From positions 62,001 to 126,000 of the forward strand of contig NZ_FQUG01000004.1 of assembly GCF_900129225.1 (NCBI RefSeq): a stretch of 64,000 nt of DNA. The letters are read 5' to 3'. Below are positions 9,591 to 18,862 of this stretch, one piece after another. Each line of letters begins with the position of its first letter. Within the stretch, counting starts at the first letter, position 1. The notes beneath the pieces are model-generated. The model had not been told where the DNA came from, ran no database searches, and worked only from the letters and a program-made list of their open reading frames with translations. Origin of the DNA: Schwartzia succinivorans DSM 10502 (GTDB lineage: Bacteria; Bacillota; Negativicutes; Selenomonadales; Selenomonadaceae). A program made the translations under genes and the position numbers.

Positions 9591-11255
9591 TTACACTTCC
9601 ATAATAATCGGAAGTATCATCGGACGCCGGCGCGTCTTTTCGAAAAGATAGCGGCCAAGTGCATCACGAACATTCGACTTAATCGCAGCCCACTCCGTAA
9701 TATTACTATCCTGACAACGCTCAAGTGCCTGTTCTACCCGCTCACGTGCTTCATCCATCAAAGCCTCGGACTCACGTACATACACGAATCCGCGTGAAAC
9801 AATATCAGGTCCTGACAAGACTTCTCCGGTCTGCTTGTTCATTGTAAGAACAATAATCAGGATTCCATCCTGGGAAAGCTGGCGGCGGTCACGAAGAACG
9901 ATATTTCCAACGTCTCCAACGCCAAGACCATCAACCAGAACACGGCCTGCAGTAACCTTTCCGGTTAAAGCACCTTTTTCTTTTGTAATTTCCAAAATCT
10001 GCCCGTTTTCGCCTATGAAAATATTTTCCTTCGGCATTCCCAAGTCACGGGCCAATTTTGCATGCTTAACCAAATGATGGTATTCACCATGAACCGGCAT
10101 AAAGAACTTAGGACGAACCAGATTGTGCATAAGCTTAAGTTCTTCCTGACTTGCGTGACCGGAAACATGAATTCCTTCATTTCTTCCGTATATTACATTT
10201 GCGCCAAGCTTCAAAAGATTGTCAACAGTACGGGATACTAATTTTTCATTTCCCGGTATAGGGGTAGCGGAAATAATTATCGTATCACCCGGAACAATGT
10301 TCACCTTACGATGGTCAGACATTGCCATACGGGTAAGTGCCGACATCGGCTCTCCCTGACTTCCTGTCGTAATGATAACAACCTGCGAACCGGTGTAGTT
10401 TCCGATTTCATCAATATCAATAAGAGTACCTTCCGGAGCATGAATATAACCAAGCTCCAGAGAAATATTTACGACGTTAACCATACTTCTTCCAAGTATG
10501 GCAACCTTCCTCTTGTACCTGCATGCAGTATCAATTACCTGCTGGATGCGGTGTACATTTGAGGAAAATGTTGCAACTATAATACGCTGTTTTGCATTAT
10601 GAAAAGCCTTGTCAAAAGCAATACCAACCGTACGCTCGCTTGAAGTATGTCCTTCTTTTTCAGCGTTTGTACTGTCAGCCATCATAAGAAGAACGCCTTT
10701 GTTTCCTAAATCGGAAAAACGCTTGAAATCTGTCATTTTCCCATCAATAGGAGTGTAATCAAGCTTAAAATCGCCTGTATGCACAATCATTCCCAGCGGT
10801 GTCTTTATGGACAAGCCAACTGCATCCGGGATACTGTGATTAACACGAATAAACCCAACACTAAAGCAGCCGGCATTTATGATGTCACCCGGCATAACAG
10901 CATGAAGATTGCCGCAGTCAACATTATTTTCCTTCAAACGGCCCTCTAAAATACCCAGCGTAAGCCGCGTTCCATAAACCGGAACATCAATCTGCTTCAG
11001 CACATACGGCAGCGCACCAATATGATCCTCATGCCCATGTGTCAAAACAATACCTCTAACTTTATCACTGTTCTCCAAAAGATATGTTATATCAGGAATA
11101 ACTAAATCAATACCAAGCATATCTTCATCAGGGAACATTAATCCGGCGTCAATCAGAAGAATATCATCCTCGTACTGGATAACGGTCATATTCTTTCCGA
11201 TTTCGCCTAATCCGCCCAACGGAATAATCTGCACTTTTTGTGGTTCTTTACCCAA
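9591..11255 (-). CDS. rnjA: Ribonuclease J
   Basis: RNase J is a 5'-exo/endoribonuclease of mRNA decay and rRNA maturation. The 554-residue protein has the metallo-beta-lactamase signature THGHEDHIGALPY (HxHxDH), the beta-CASP segment (GRSMVNVVNISLELGY), the PVHGEYHHLVKHA zinc-site histidines and a C-terminal domain. The start at 11255 is followed by KEPQKVQIIPLGGLGEIGKNM, typical of the family. The upstream 325-bp gap contains the trpG terminator and a pair of hairpin repeats. Confidence 0.95.
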   Translation of the reverse strand: MGKEPQKVQIIPLGGLGEIGKNMTVIQYEDDILLIDAGLMFPDEDMLGIDLVIPDITYLLENSDKVRGIVLTHGHEDHIGALPYVLKQIDVPVYGTRLTLGILEGRLKENNVDCGNLHAVMPGDIINAGCFSVGFIRVNHSIPDAVGLSIKTPLGMIVHTGDFKLDYTPIDGKMTDFKRFSDLGNKGVLLMMADSTNAEKEGHTSSERTVGIAFDKAFHNAKQRIIVATFSSNVHRIQQVIDTACRYKRKVAILGRSMVNVVNISLELGYIHAPEGTLIDIDEIGNYTGSQVVIITTGSQGEPMSALTRMAMSDHRKVNIVPGDTIIISATPIPGNEKLVSRTVDNLLKLGANVIYGRNEGIHVSGHASQEELKLMHNLVRPKFFMPVHGEYHHLVKHAKLARDLGMPKENIFIGENGQILEITKEKGALTGKVTAGRVLVDGLGVGDVGNIVLRDRRQLSQDGILIIVLTMNKQTGEVLSGPDIVSRGFVYVRESEALMDEARERVEQALERCQDSNITEWAAIKSNVRDALGRYLFEKTRRRPMILPIIMEV

Positions 11256-11352
11256 AAAACTGCACCTCCATATATTTAATTTTTTGTTTTCTGTCCGATC
11301 CGTTCAATTTGCAAATAGTAAAAAACAACCGATCAAATCAATTAGTATAATT

Positions 11353-11404
11353 ATAACGCATTCGTTCAAGTTTTACCAGTGGTAAAACTTCCTCTGTCAG
11401 CGTT
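11353..11404. repeat. 52-bp hairpin repeat, copy 1
   Basis: First of two tandemly spaced 52-bp repeats in the rnjA upstream region. It starts ATAACGC, ends GCGTT, and has a perfect 10-bp inner stem (AAGTTTTACC against GGTAAAACTT, loop AGT). It matches copy 2 at 43 of 52 positions by hand alignment. Confidence 0.8.
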
Positions 11405-11437
11405 TTAACAAGGCAGTGAGAGATTTCCTGCCGAGTT

Positions 11438-11489
11438 ATAACGCCTTCGTTCCAGTTTTGCCGTAGGCAAAACTTCATCTGTCGGCGTT
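11438..11489. repeat. 52-bp hairpin repeat, copy 2
   Basis: Second copy, 33 bp after the first. The inner stem is AGTTTTGCC/GGCAAAACT. Relative to copy 1 an A-T pair is replaced by a G-C pair, so the stem is kept by a compensatory change. Terminal AACGC/GCGTT inverted repeats suggest a small MITE-like or REP-like element, or a structured RNA domain. Confidence 0.8.
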
Positions 11490-11499
11490 TGTCAAAAAC

Positions 11500-11570
11500 A
11501 AAAAAGCCCAATCTCTGCTGAAATAAAGTAAAGCAATAGCTTCACTCTTAAATTTCAGTGAGATTGGGTT
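11500..11570 (-). terminator. Terminator of the trp operon
   Basis: Long hairpin just after the trpG stop. On the minus strand CCCAATCTC plus CTGAAAT pairs with ATTTCAG and GAGATTGGG around an AT-rich loop, followed by CTTTTTTG. Confidence 0.85.
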
Positions 11571-11581
11571 CAATTTCAAAA

Positions 11582-12154
11582 TCAGCGTTTAATACTCTTC
11601 AGCCAGTTTTTCATCATAAGCGGGCCTTCCGGAGTAAGAATGGATTCAGGATGGAACTGTATTCCCTGCACATCATATTTTTTGTGCTTTACCCCCATAA
11701 TCATTCCACCTTCAAGCTCACTTGTAACCTCAAGGCAGTCAGGCAGGGTTTCGCGGTCAATAATCAATGAATGATATCGTCCTATTTCGGCACCCTGAGA
11801 TACTCCTTCATATATCCCCTTGCCGTTATGCTTGATTTTTGATACCTTTCCATGAATGATTTCCTTTGCACGCACAATTTTTGCGCCAAAGACCTCACCT
11901 ATAGCCTGATGCCCAAGACAAATTCCGAGTATAGGCAGCTTCCCCTTAAGACTGCCAATCAAATCCTCAGTTATTCCTGCATCCTTGGGCTCACCGGGGC
12001 CGGGTGAAATAACGATTGCTTCGTAGCCCCGTGTTGCAACGTCGGCTACACGAATTTTATCATGCCGTACAACATCAACATCTGCCCCCAATTCAGAAAG
12101 AAGCTGGTAGACGTTGTAGGTAAATGAATCGTAATTATCTAAAAGCAACAACAT
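11582..12154 (-). CDS. trpG: Anthranilate synthase component II (glutamine amidotransferase)
   Basis: TrpG supplies ammonia from glutamine to TrpE; the same subunit can serve aminodeoxychorismate synthase (PabA). The class I amidotransferase nucleophile is in PILGICLGHQAIGE, and the catalytic His-Glu is in GIQFHPESILTPEG. The 190 residues are standard. Its start overlaps the 3' end of trpE by 20 bp, consistent with translational coupling. It is the last gene of the trp operon. Confidence 0.94.
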   Translation of the reverse strand: MLLLLDNYDSFTYNVYQLLSELGADVDVVRHDKIRVADVATRGYEAIVISPGPGEPKDAGITEDLIGSLKGKLPILGICLGHQAIGEVFGAKIVRAKEIIHGKVSKIKHNGKGIYEGVSQGAEIGRYHSLIIDRETLPDCLEVTSELEGGMIMGVKHKKYDVQGIQFHPESILTPEGPLMMKNWLKSIKR

Positions 12155-13649
12155 CGTTTTCCACCTCCTCTACAACCTCGAACAGAGCCTTTGATTTCTG
12201 CAAAAACTCATTGTATTCTTTTTCAGGCACAGAATCCGCAACAATACCTGCTCCTGACTGTATAAATGCCTTGCTGTCGTCCTCTATCCGCATTGTTCTC
12301 AGGGTAATACAGACATCCATATTGCCGCAGAAATCAAGATATCCGACACATCCTGCATAGCTTTCCCTGCGTACAGGTTCAAGCTCATGGATAATTTCCA
12401 TGGCTCTCAGCTTAGGTGCTCCGCTGACAGTTCCTGCAGGAAACGCGGCTTTCAATACATCCATGGGAGTATATTCCGGGCGGAGCGTTCCGACGACCTC
12501 GGATACCATGTGAATTACATGGCTGAACTTTTCAATCGCTCTCAGCTTTGTTACCTTTACCGTTCCCGGAAGACTTATTCTTCCGATATCATTTCTCGCC
12601 AAATCCACCAGCATGGAATGCTCCGCACATTCCTTCACATCAGCTGCAAGGTCTATTGCCAATGCCTTATCTTCCTCATCATCACGGCCTCTGCGTCTTG
12701 TCCCGGCAATCGGATAAGTATAAACCTTATCTCCTTCAACCTTCACAAGCCGTTCCGGTGATGCTCCCACGAGCTTTACTCTTCCAAAATTCAGATAAAA
12801 CATGTACGGAGAAGGATTTACCTGGCGAAGCCTGCGGTAAAAATGGAATGCCGGCTTTGTAATCTTCTCCGTGAACTGGAAGGATGGAACAGCCTGAAAA
12901 ATATCCCCGGCGAAAATATGCTCCTTGATTTTACGGATAGCATTCAGAACACGTTCAGGCGGATTTTTGTACCGCTTAAGGAAATCCACCTTGTCATTGC
13001 GCTTTTTGATTTCCTTTCCGTTTTTTTCCACCGGAGCCAATATTTTATTCTGAAGCTCCTCCATCTTTTCGACGGCCTGCTCGTACGTTTCCTGCGCAGT
13101 TTCAGGAGTTGTTTCAGTAAGCAGTACAAGCTTGGCAATATTTTTCAATGCGTCAAAAATAACCATTACACGGCAAATCATGAACTGACCAAGTATCTCA
13201 TTTTCTCCCAGCTCCATCCCGCGTACACGGTCAAAGGTTGAAACAATTTCATAATTGAAATACCCGATCATACCGCCATTAGCCAGTGGTACCTCCGAGT
13301 CAGCAATGGCAGGGTGATATGATGAAACATATTTCTTTATGGTTTCAACAGGCGACCCTGTCATATATTTCATCAAATCATTTTCTTTTATCATCAGGTG
13401 GTCTTTGAATACCTGGAGTCTGACGAATGGCTCCGCGCCTATGAAGGAATACCGTCCGAACTGCTGATGGCTGGTATCAACGGACTCCAATATATAACCC
13501 TTACCGTCACCGACGAGCTTATAGTAAACAGAAACGGGAGTATCCAAATCGATAGATATTTCGGCAGAAACAGCTATAAGATTTGTCTTTTTGGCTATCT
13601 TTTTGTACTCCGGCAAAGCAGGAGTCATACATATTTTGTTATTATTCAT
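12135..13649 (-). CDS. trpE: Anthranilate synthase component I
   Basis: TrpE converts chorismate to anthranilate with TrpG. The C-terminal chorismate-binding domain shows AGTRRRG, ARNDIGR and FPAGTVSGAPK. The N-terminal regulatory domain carries a LESV-type block (GYILESV), the element linked to tryptophan feedback in this family. The 504-residue length is typical. It follows trpA by 36 bp, so here trpE-trpG come last rather than first in the operon. Confidence 0.95.
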   Translation of the reverse strand: MNNNKICMTPALPEYKKIAKKTNLIAVSAEISIDLDTPVSVYYKLVGDGKGYILESVDTSHQQFGRYSFIGAEPFVRLQVFKDHLMIKENDLMKYMTGSPVETIKKYVSSYHPAIADSEVPLANGGMIGYFNYEIVSTFDRVRGMELGENEILGQFMICRVMVIFDALKNIAKLVLLTETTPETAQETYEQAVEKMEELQNKILAPVEKNGKEIKKRNDKVDFLKRYKNPPERVLNAIRKIKEHIFAGDIFQAVPSFQFTEKITKPAFHFYRRLRQVNPSPYMFYLNFGRVKLVGASPERLVKVEGDKVYTYPIAGTRRRGRDDEEDKALAIDLAADVKECAEHSMLVDLARNDIGRISLPGTVKVTKLRAIEKFSHVIHMVSEVVGTLRPEYTPMDVLKAAFPAGTVSGAPKLRAMEIIHELEPVRRESYAGCVGYLDFCGNMDVCITLRTMRIEDDSKAFIQSGAGIVADSVPEKEYNEFLQKSKALFEVVEEVENDVVAFR

Positions 13650-13685
13650 TATTTAACATCTCCGCGAAATCCAGACCAAAAAATA

Positions 13686-14501
13686 TTAGGCATCCAGAGC
13701 CGTTCTGAGTGATGCAATGAACTTTTCCGCTTCTCCCAGCTTATTCTGCAAAATTTTGCTTACTACAGCGCTGCCTACGATAACAGCATCGGAATGCTTT
13801 GCAGCAGCAACAGCAGCCTCCGGTGAACCGATTCCAAAGCCAACAGCCAAAGGTACATTAGTTTCTTTTTTTACAAGCTCCGCGACCTTACCGATTACTT
13901 CGTAATCAATAACGGCAGCCTGACCGAAAGCCTGTGCTCCGCCGTCACGCGCACCGGTTACACCGTTTACGGATACTGCATAGATGAAGCCGTCCGCGCT
14001 GGAGCATGTTTCCTTCATGCGTTCAACGGTTGTCCCCGGAGTAACAAACTCAATCAGGTGGAAATCTTCTTTTTTGCAGACAGCTCTTATATCCGCGCTT
14101 TCTTCATGGGGAACGTCAGGAATAATCATACCGTCGAGGCCTGCTTCCTTGAAATCCTTCACGAATTTTTCGACACCGTAATGAAGAATGTTATTGATAT
14201 ATCCCATACCAATAAGAGGAATTTGCGTCTCCGTGCGTATCTTTTTTATTAAATCAAGCAGTCTCGTAAGGTTCATTCCACCCTTTATTGCTTTTATTCC
14301 TGCTTCCTGAATCACCGGTCCGTCCGCCAGCGGATCCGAGAAAGGAATACCAAGCTCTATAACATTTGCCCCTGCACGCTCTGCTGCCTTCACAGCTTCA
14401 ATCGTACCTGCCTCATCAGGTACTCCTGCCATCAGATATATAAAGAGTCCTTTTTTATTTTGATTTTTGAGTTCAGCCAGAACTTTATCCAATCGTGTCA
14501 T
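13686..14501 (-). CDS. trpA: Tryptophan synthase alpha chain
   Basis: TrpA cleaves indole-3-glycerol phosphate to indole inside the alpha2-beta2 complex. The TIM barrel has the catalytic Glu in VIELGIPFSDPLADGPVIQ and the catalytic Asp in GLDGMIIPDVPHEE, with the phosphate loop near VGFGIGSPE. The length of 271 residues is usual. Its start overlaps the trpB stop by one base, the coupling expected for subunits made in equal amounts. Confidence 0.97.
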   Translation of the reverse strand: MTRLDKVLAELKNQNKKGLFIYLMAGVPDEAGTIEAVKAAERAGANVIELGIPFSDPLADGPVIQEAGIKAIKGGMNLTRLLDLIKKIRTETQIPLIGMGYINNILHYGVEKFVKDFKEAGLDGMIIPDVPHEESADIRAVCKKEDFHLIEFVTPGTTVERMKETCSSADGFIYAVSVNGVTGARDGGAQAFGQAAVIDYEVIGKVAELVKKETNVPLAVGFGIGSPEAAVAAAKHSDAVIVGSAVVSKILQNKLGEAEKFIASLRTALDA

Positions 14502-15685
14502 TATTCAATCCCCTCCCCCAGAATTTTTGCAACCATCTGTACATCCTTGTCACCGCGTCCCGACAGGCAAAGTACAACTACCTCGTCCTCTTTCGTCTGC
14601 GGCATGAGTTTTTCGAGATATGCAAGTGCATGGCTGCTTTCCAGTGCCGGAATTATACCTTCAAGCTTTGAAAGTCTCCGGAACGCATCAAGAGCCTCTG
14701 TATCAGTAACAGATACGTATTTTACGATACCCTCATCCTTGAAATATGAATGCTCAGGGCCGACACCCGGATAATCAAGGCCTGCAGAAACAGAATATGC
14801 TTCAACAATCTGTCCCTCAGGTGTCTGAAGCACGTAGCTGTATGCTCCATGAAGAACACCCGGTTCTCCTGCTCCCGAAAGGGTTTTCGCGTTGTCTCCG
14901 CTTGTATCGCTCCTGCCGCCTGCTTCAATACCGAACTTCTTTACATCCTTATCATTTCGGAATTCATAGAAGGTACCGATAGCATTGCTTCCGCCGCCAA
15001 CACATGCCAGCAGGTAATCAATACGGCCGCCGGCCTCTTCTTTAATCTGCTGACGGATTTCCTCACCGATGCAGGACTGAAAATCACGTACAATTGTAGG
15101 ATACGGATGAGGACCGACTGCTGAACCGATTATGTAATGAGTATCCTCAACATGGGCTGCCCAGTAACGGATTGCCTCACTTGTAGCATCCTTAAGTGTA
15201 CCGGTTCCGCTTGAAACAGGTATAACCTTTGCTCCAAGAAGCTTCATGCGGAATACGTTCAGCTTCTGACGCTCCATATCCAGTGCGCCCATAAAAACAC
15301 AGCAGTCCAGACCAAACAATGCCGCAGCCGTTGCTGTTGCGACGCCATGCTGCCCTGCACCCGTCTCAGCAATAATCTGCTTCTTTCCCATACGCTTGGC
15401 CAGAAGTGCCTGACCGAGAGCGTTATTGATTTTATGGGCACCTGTATGAAGCAGGTCCTCACGCTTCAGATAAATCTTTGCCTTGCCATAATGCTCAGTA
15501 AGCTTTTTAGCGTAATACAGCATTGTAGGTCTGCCGGCGTACTTGTTGAGATAATATCTTACGTCTGCCTTAAAGCTCTCATCATCCTTATATTTTTTAT
15601 AGGCTTCCTCCAGTTCCTTCAATACAGGCATAACTGTCTCAGGAACGTACTGCCCACCGAACTTTCCAAATCTTCCCTCTGTCAT
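14501..15685 (-). CDS. trpB: Tryptophan synthase beta chain
   Basis: PLP-dependent TrpB condenses indole with serine. It starts [19 protein letters not shown]. The PLP lysine is in [20 protein letters not shown], and the phosphate-binding loop is [10 protein letters not shown]. The ATG at 15685 has GGGAGGAATAAAG upstream; the frame is open to 15733 without another ribosome site. The 394 residues make this a TrpB1-type chain working with the adjacent trpA. Confidence 0.97.
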   Translation of the reverse strand: MTEGRFGKFGGQYVPETVMPVLKELEEAYKKYKDDESFKADVRYYLNKYAGRPTMLYYAKKLTEHYGKAKIYLKREDLLHTGAHKINNALGQALLAKRMGKKQIIAETGAGQHGVATATAAALFGLDCCVFMGALDMERQKLNVFRMKLLGAKVIPVSSGTGTLKDATSEAIRYWAAHVEDTHYIIGSAVGPHPYPTIVRDFQSCIGEEIRQQIKEEAGGRIDYLLACVGGGSNAIGTFYEFRNDKDVKKFGIEAGGRSDTSGDNAKTLSGAGEPGVLHGAYSYVLQTPEGQIVEAYSVSAGLDYPGVGPEHSYFKDEGIVKYVSVTDTEALDAFRRLSKLEGIIPALESSHALAYLEKLMPQTKEDEVVVLCLSGRGDKDVQMVAKILGEGIE

Positions 15686-15725
15686 CTTTATTCCTCCCGT
15701 GTTTGTCTTTATCTGAATTTTTCTA

Positions 15726-16526
15726 TCAGGCACTTTTACCGTTTACCGCGGAAACCAAAGATAATTCTCTTGTCTTTGCTGAAATATCATCTGCCCGGAC
15801 CAGGCCTTCGCCAACAAGAATTCCCTGGAACCCCGCGTCCTGCAGCACAACTGCATCCTCTGATGTAAATATTCCGCTTTCACTTATGAGAGTACGGTTA
15901 TCTACATGACCAAGTTTTTTTGCCAGTTTCAAAGAATTGTCAATATCCGTCGTGAATGTAGTCAGATTTCTGTTGTTGATTCCCAAAAACTCAGCCGGTG
16001 TTGACAATGCTTTTTCAAGGTCGTCTTCATCATGAATTTCAATTAAAGCATCCATGCCAAGTCCCCATGCGGTATACAAAAATTCAAGAAGCTGCTGTCT
16101 TGGCAAAATTCTTGCAATCAGCAGTACTGCATCTGCCCCAAGCATACGTGCTTCATAAAGCTGATATTCATCAATGATGAAGTCCTTTCTCATAATCGGC
16201 AGAGAAGTTTTTTCTCTGACCGCTGTTAAATCTTCATTTTTTCCCAGAAAATGCTCATCCGTATGTACGGATAACATGCTCGCTCCATTTTCCTCATAAA
16301 TTTTCGCCAGCTCAAGTACGCTGTGTGTTTGACATAATCTGCCTTTGGCAGGACTCTGAAGCTTACATTCCGCAATCAGATTCCAGTTTGACCTGTGCAT
16401 ATTATGCGATGCCATAAACTTTCCGTGATTGATTTTTTTCTTTATCTCAGCTAATGGTACATTCTTTTTTTGAGCTTCAACCTTTATCTTTTTATCTTCA
16501 ACAATCTCTGCCAAATAATTTCTCAT
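15726..16526 (-). CDS. trpC: Indole-3-glycerol phosphate synthase
   Basis: TrpC closes the ring of CdRP to indole-3-glycerol phosphate. Family blocks are visible: [11 protein letters not shown] with the active-site Lys, [36 protein letters not shown] and SESGIF. The ATG at 16526 follows AGGAGGAGCCACG; the longer frame to 16544 overlaps trpF. The 266 residues make it a monofunctional TrpC, separate from TrpF. Confidence 0.96.
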   Translation of the reverse strand: MRNYLAEIVEDKKIKVEAQKKNVPLAEIKKKINHGKFMASHNMHRSNWNLIAECKLQSPAKGRLCQTHSVLELAKIYEENGASMLSVHTDEHFLGKNEDLTAVREKTSLPIMRKDFIIDEYQLYEARMLGADAVLLIARILPRQQLLEFLYTAWGLGMDALIEIHDEDDLEKALSTPAEFLGINNRNLTTFTTDIDNSLKLAKKLGHVDNRTLISESGIFTSEDAVVLQDAGFQGILVGEGLVRADDISAKTRELSLVSAVNGKSA

Positions 16527-16540
16527 CGTGGCTCCTCCTG

Positions 16541-17155
16541 TCATATACCTTTGGATTTCTTCAAAAAGCTGCGTATTTTCTCCGGTGACTTGCAGTTGTT
16601 TATTTCAAGACTGCTCGAAACATCTACGCCTATGTTGTCATCCGGAAACAATTCCTTCAGTTCAAAAATATTATCTTCTGTAATGCCTCCTGCAATTAAA
16701 ACAGGCTTTTTTATCATCTTTATTTCTTTGGCAGCCTCATGCCAGTTGAAAACCTCTCCCGTTCCACCGTTTGTCTTCTTGTTAAAGCTTTCTATCAGAA
16801 CAATTTCACAGGGATATTTATTTATTGCTTCAACATCAAAGTCATCATGCCATCGAAATGCCTTAATAACCGGAAGCCCGATTTTTGACGCGTATTCGGC
16901 ACTCTCATGACCGTGAAGCTGTACATAATCTATACAGGTAAAATCTGCTATCGTGTTAACACGTTCAAGATCTTCATCCAGAAAGACTCCAACCTTTTTT
17001 ATGCTCTTATGTTTGCTGGAAATGCCCTCTGCCAGTCCAGGGTCTAAATAACGTTTTCTTCCTTTTACAAATATCATTCCAAGGAAGTCGCCATTGCCCT
17101 CTACAACCGCATCAGCAGCCTCATTTGTTTTGATTCCGCATATTTTGACCAGCAT
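16541..17155 (-). CDS. trpF: Phosphoribosylanthranilate isomerase
   Basis: TrpF performs the Amadori rearrangement of PRA to CdRP. It starts MLVKICGI with the catalytic Cys in KICG, and shows VGVFLDEDLE, YVQLHG and the C-terminal GVDVSSSLEI. The ATG at 17155 has GGGAGGTTTAAGG upstream, just after the second T-box terminator, so this is the first gene of the operon. The length of 204 residues is typical. Its substrate requires trpD activity, which is not encoded in this cluster. Confidence 0.95.
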   Translation of the reverse strand: MLVKICGIKTNEAADAVVEGNGDFLGMIFVKGRKRYLDPGLAEGISSKHKSIKKVGVFLDEDLERVNTIADFTCIDYVQLHGHESAEYASKIGLPVIKAFRWHDDFDVEAINKYPCEIVLIESFNKKTNGGTGEVFNWHEAAKEIKMIKKPVLIAGGITEDNIFELKELFPDDNIGVDVSSSLEINNCKSPEKIRSFLKKSKGI

Positions 17156-17167
17156 CCTTAAACCTCC

Positions 17168-17528
17168 CAACAAAAAAACCATTCCGTCACGCAACCTTTA
17201 AGCTGCGGGGCGAAATGGTTTCGCGGTACCACCCGTATTTTAGTTCATAGGTATAAAAAAACCATTTCACTCCCAAAGGGAATGAAATGGTTCTGCCACC
17301 CTATGTAACGTCTCATCGAATACAATAAATATATTCTAGCTATGTAACGGTAGCTCCCGTCCCCGCATACTCACGCCAAAACGCTTTAAGCAGGCTCTCA
17401 CAGGTCCATTCACACTGCCTCTCATGTCGATCATCACACCTCCGGAAACCGGTTATCGACTCGCTGTAATGAGGTAATGCTGTGCTACTATTTCCTGTTC
17501 AACGATTTGAAATATTCATTTTCGATAT
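17168..17528 (-). promoter_or_regulatory. Tandem tryptophan T-box leader upstream of trpF
   Basis: Read on the minus strand, the leader holds one long stem I region with GTGAATGGACC (17403-17413), whose TGG at 17406-17408 fits a Trp specifier codon. Two T-box sequences follow: AGGGTGGCAGAACC (17289-17302) and GGGTGGTACCGCG (17222-17234). Each is followed by its own terminator hairpin (17254-17292 and 17172-17220) with near-identical AACCATTTC arms and a T-run. Uncharged tRNA-Trp would favour the antiterminators. Only one stem I is apparent, so this looks like a partly duplicated, double-terminator T-box. Confidence 0.92.
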
Positions 17529-17533
17529 TTCAA

Positions 17534-17562
17534 ATAATAAGGCTAAACGTAACATGTGTCAA
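17534..17562 (-). promoter_or_regulatory. Sigma-A promoter of the trp operon
   Basis: Minus-strand TTGACA (17557-17562) and TATTAT (17534-17539) with exactly 17 bp between them, just upstream of the T-box leader. A perfect 10-bp helix (TTTGAAATAT/ATATTTCAAA) starts the predicted transcript. Confidence 0.85.
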
Positions 17563-17625
17563 CACAAATTTGTAACTTTAATCGAATTTTTATAAAAAAA
17601 AAGAGTGTTAAGTGTTAACTAAGAT

Positions 17626-18846
17626 TTATTTGCTCTGCAGGCGATAATACTTTTTCTTACCTTTTCTCACTATCGCACTGCCATCATTAAAGTCTGCTGC
17701 TGTAAGTACATAGTCAACATCCGTTACCTTTTCGTCGTTAAGAGTCAGTCCGTTCTGCTGCACCAGTCTTCGCCCTTCACCCTTTGAAGCAAAGACACCG
17801 TTCTGAGTCAAAACATCTATCAGCTTTTCTCCGCCGGAAAGAGCAACGTCTATTGTCGGCATATCTTCTGCAGAACCCTGTCCTGAGAACAGCGCCTCTG
17901 CAGCCTCTTTTGCCTTCTTAGCTTCTTCTTCGCCATGTACAATCTTCGTAACCTCGAAGGCCAGAACCTTCTTGGCTTCGTTAATCTCGGCATCCTTCAG
18001 TGCACCCAAACGGCGTACTTCATCCATCGGCAGGAATGTCAGCAGCGCAAGACATTTTTCAACATCAGCATCGTCAACATTGCGCCAATACTGATAGAAA
18101 TCATACGGAGAAGTCTTCTCTGCATCAAGCCAAAGCGCTCCGCCTGCAGTTTTACCCATTTTCTTTCCGTCACTCTTGGTCAGAAGCTTATTGGTAAGTC
18201 CGTATACAGCAGTATTGCTCTTACGGCGGTTCAGCTCAACACCGGCAATGATATTTGACCACTGGTCATCTCCGCCCATTTCGAGCTTGCAGTCATATCT
18301 GCGGTTCAGTTCGAGGAAATCATAGGCCTGCATTACCATATAGTTAAATTCAAGGAAAGTCAGTCCCTTTTCCCAACGCTGTTTATAGCATTCTGCAGCA
18401 AGCATACGATTGACAGTAAAGCATGCTCCTACATCACGAAGCAAATCAATGTAATTCAGCTTGCGGAGCCAATCTCCGTTATTTACCATAATGGCCTTGT
18501 TATCGGAAAAATCAATGAACCGCGAAATCTGCTTTTTGAAGCACTCGCAGTTATGCTCAATGTCTTCATCTGTGAGCATTTTGCGCATATCCGTACGGCC
18601 GGAAGGATCTCCGACCGTGCCTGTTCCACCGCCAACAAGACAGATAGGAACATGACCTGCACGCTGCAGATGTGCCATTGCCATAAGGGCTATAAAATGA
18701 CCTGCATGGAGACTGTCTGCTGTCGGGTCGAAGCCGATATAAAATTTAACCTTTTCAGTTTCAAAAAGCTTCCGAAGCTCCTCTTCATTTGTACATTGTG
18801 CTACAAATCCGCGTTCAACTAACGTATCATATACATTTTGTCCCAT
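17626..18846 (-). CDS. tyrS: Tyrosyl-tRNA synthetase
   Basis: Class I aminoacyl-tRNA synthetase charging tRNA-Tyr. The HIGH-like motif is in [14 protein letters not shown], the KMSKS-like motif in [12 protein letters not shown], and the C-terminus carries an S4 RNA-binding domain ([17 protein letters not shown]). The ATG at 18846 follows AAAGGAG; the open frame to 18891 would overlap the PBP1A gene. It lies 16 bp after that gene and has no leader of its own here. The 406-residue length is typical. Confidence 0.96.
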   Translation of the reverse strand: MGQNVYDTLVERGFVAQCTNEEELRKLFETEKVKFYIGFDPTADSLHAGHFIALMAMAHLQRAGHVPICLVGGGTGTVGDPSGRTDMRKMLTDEDIEHNCECFKKQISRFIDFSDNKAIMVNNGDWLRKLNYIDLLRDVGACFTVNRMLAAECYKQRWEKGLTFLEFNYMVMQAYDFLELNRRYDCKLEMGGDDQWSNIIAGVELNRRKSNTAVYGLTNKLLTKSDGKKMGKTAGGALWLDAEKTSPYDFYQYWRNVDDADVEKCLALLTFLPMDEVRRLGALKDAEINEAKKVLAFEVTKIVHGEEEAKKAKEAAEALFSGQGSAEDMPTIDVALSGGEKLIDVLTQNGVFASKGEGRRLVQQNGLTLNDEKVTDVDYVLTAADFNDGSAIVRKGKKKYYRLQSK

Positions 18847-18862
18847 CAAAGAAACTCCTTTA

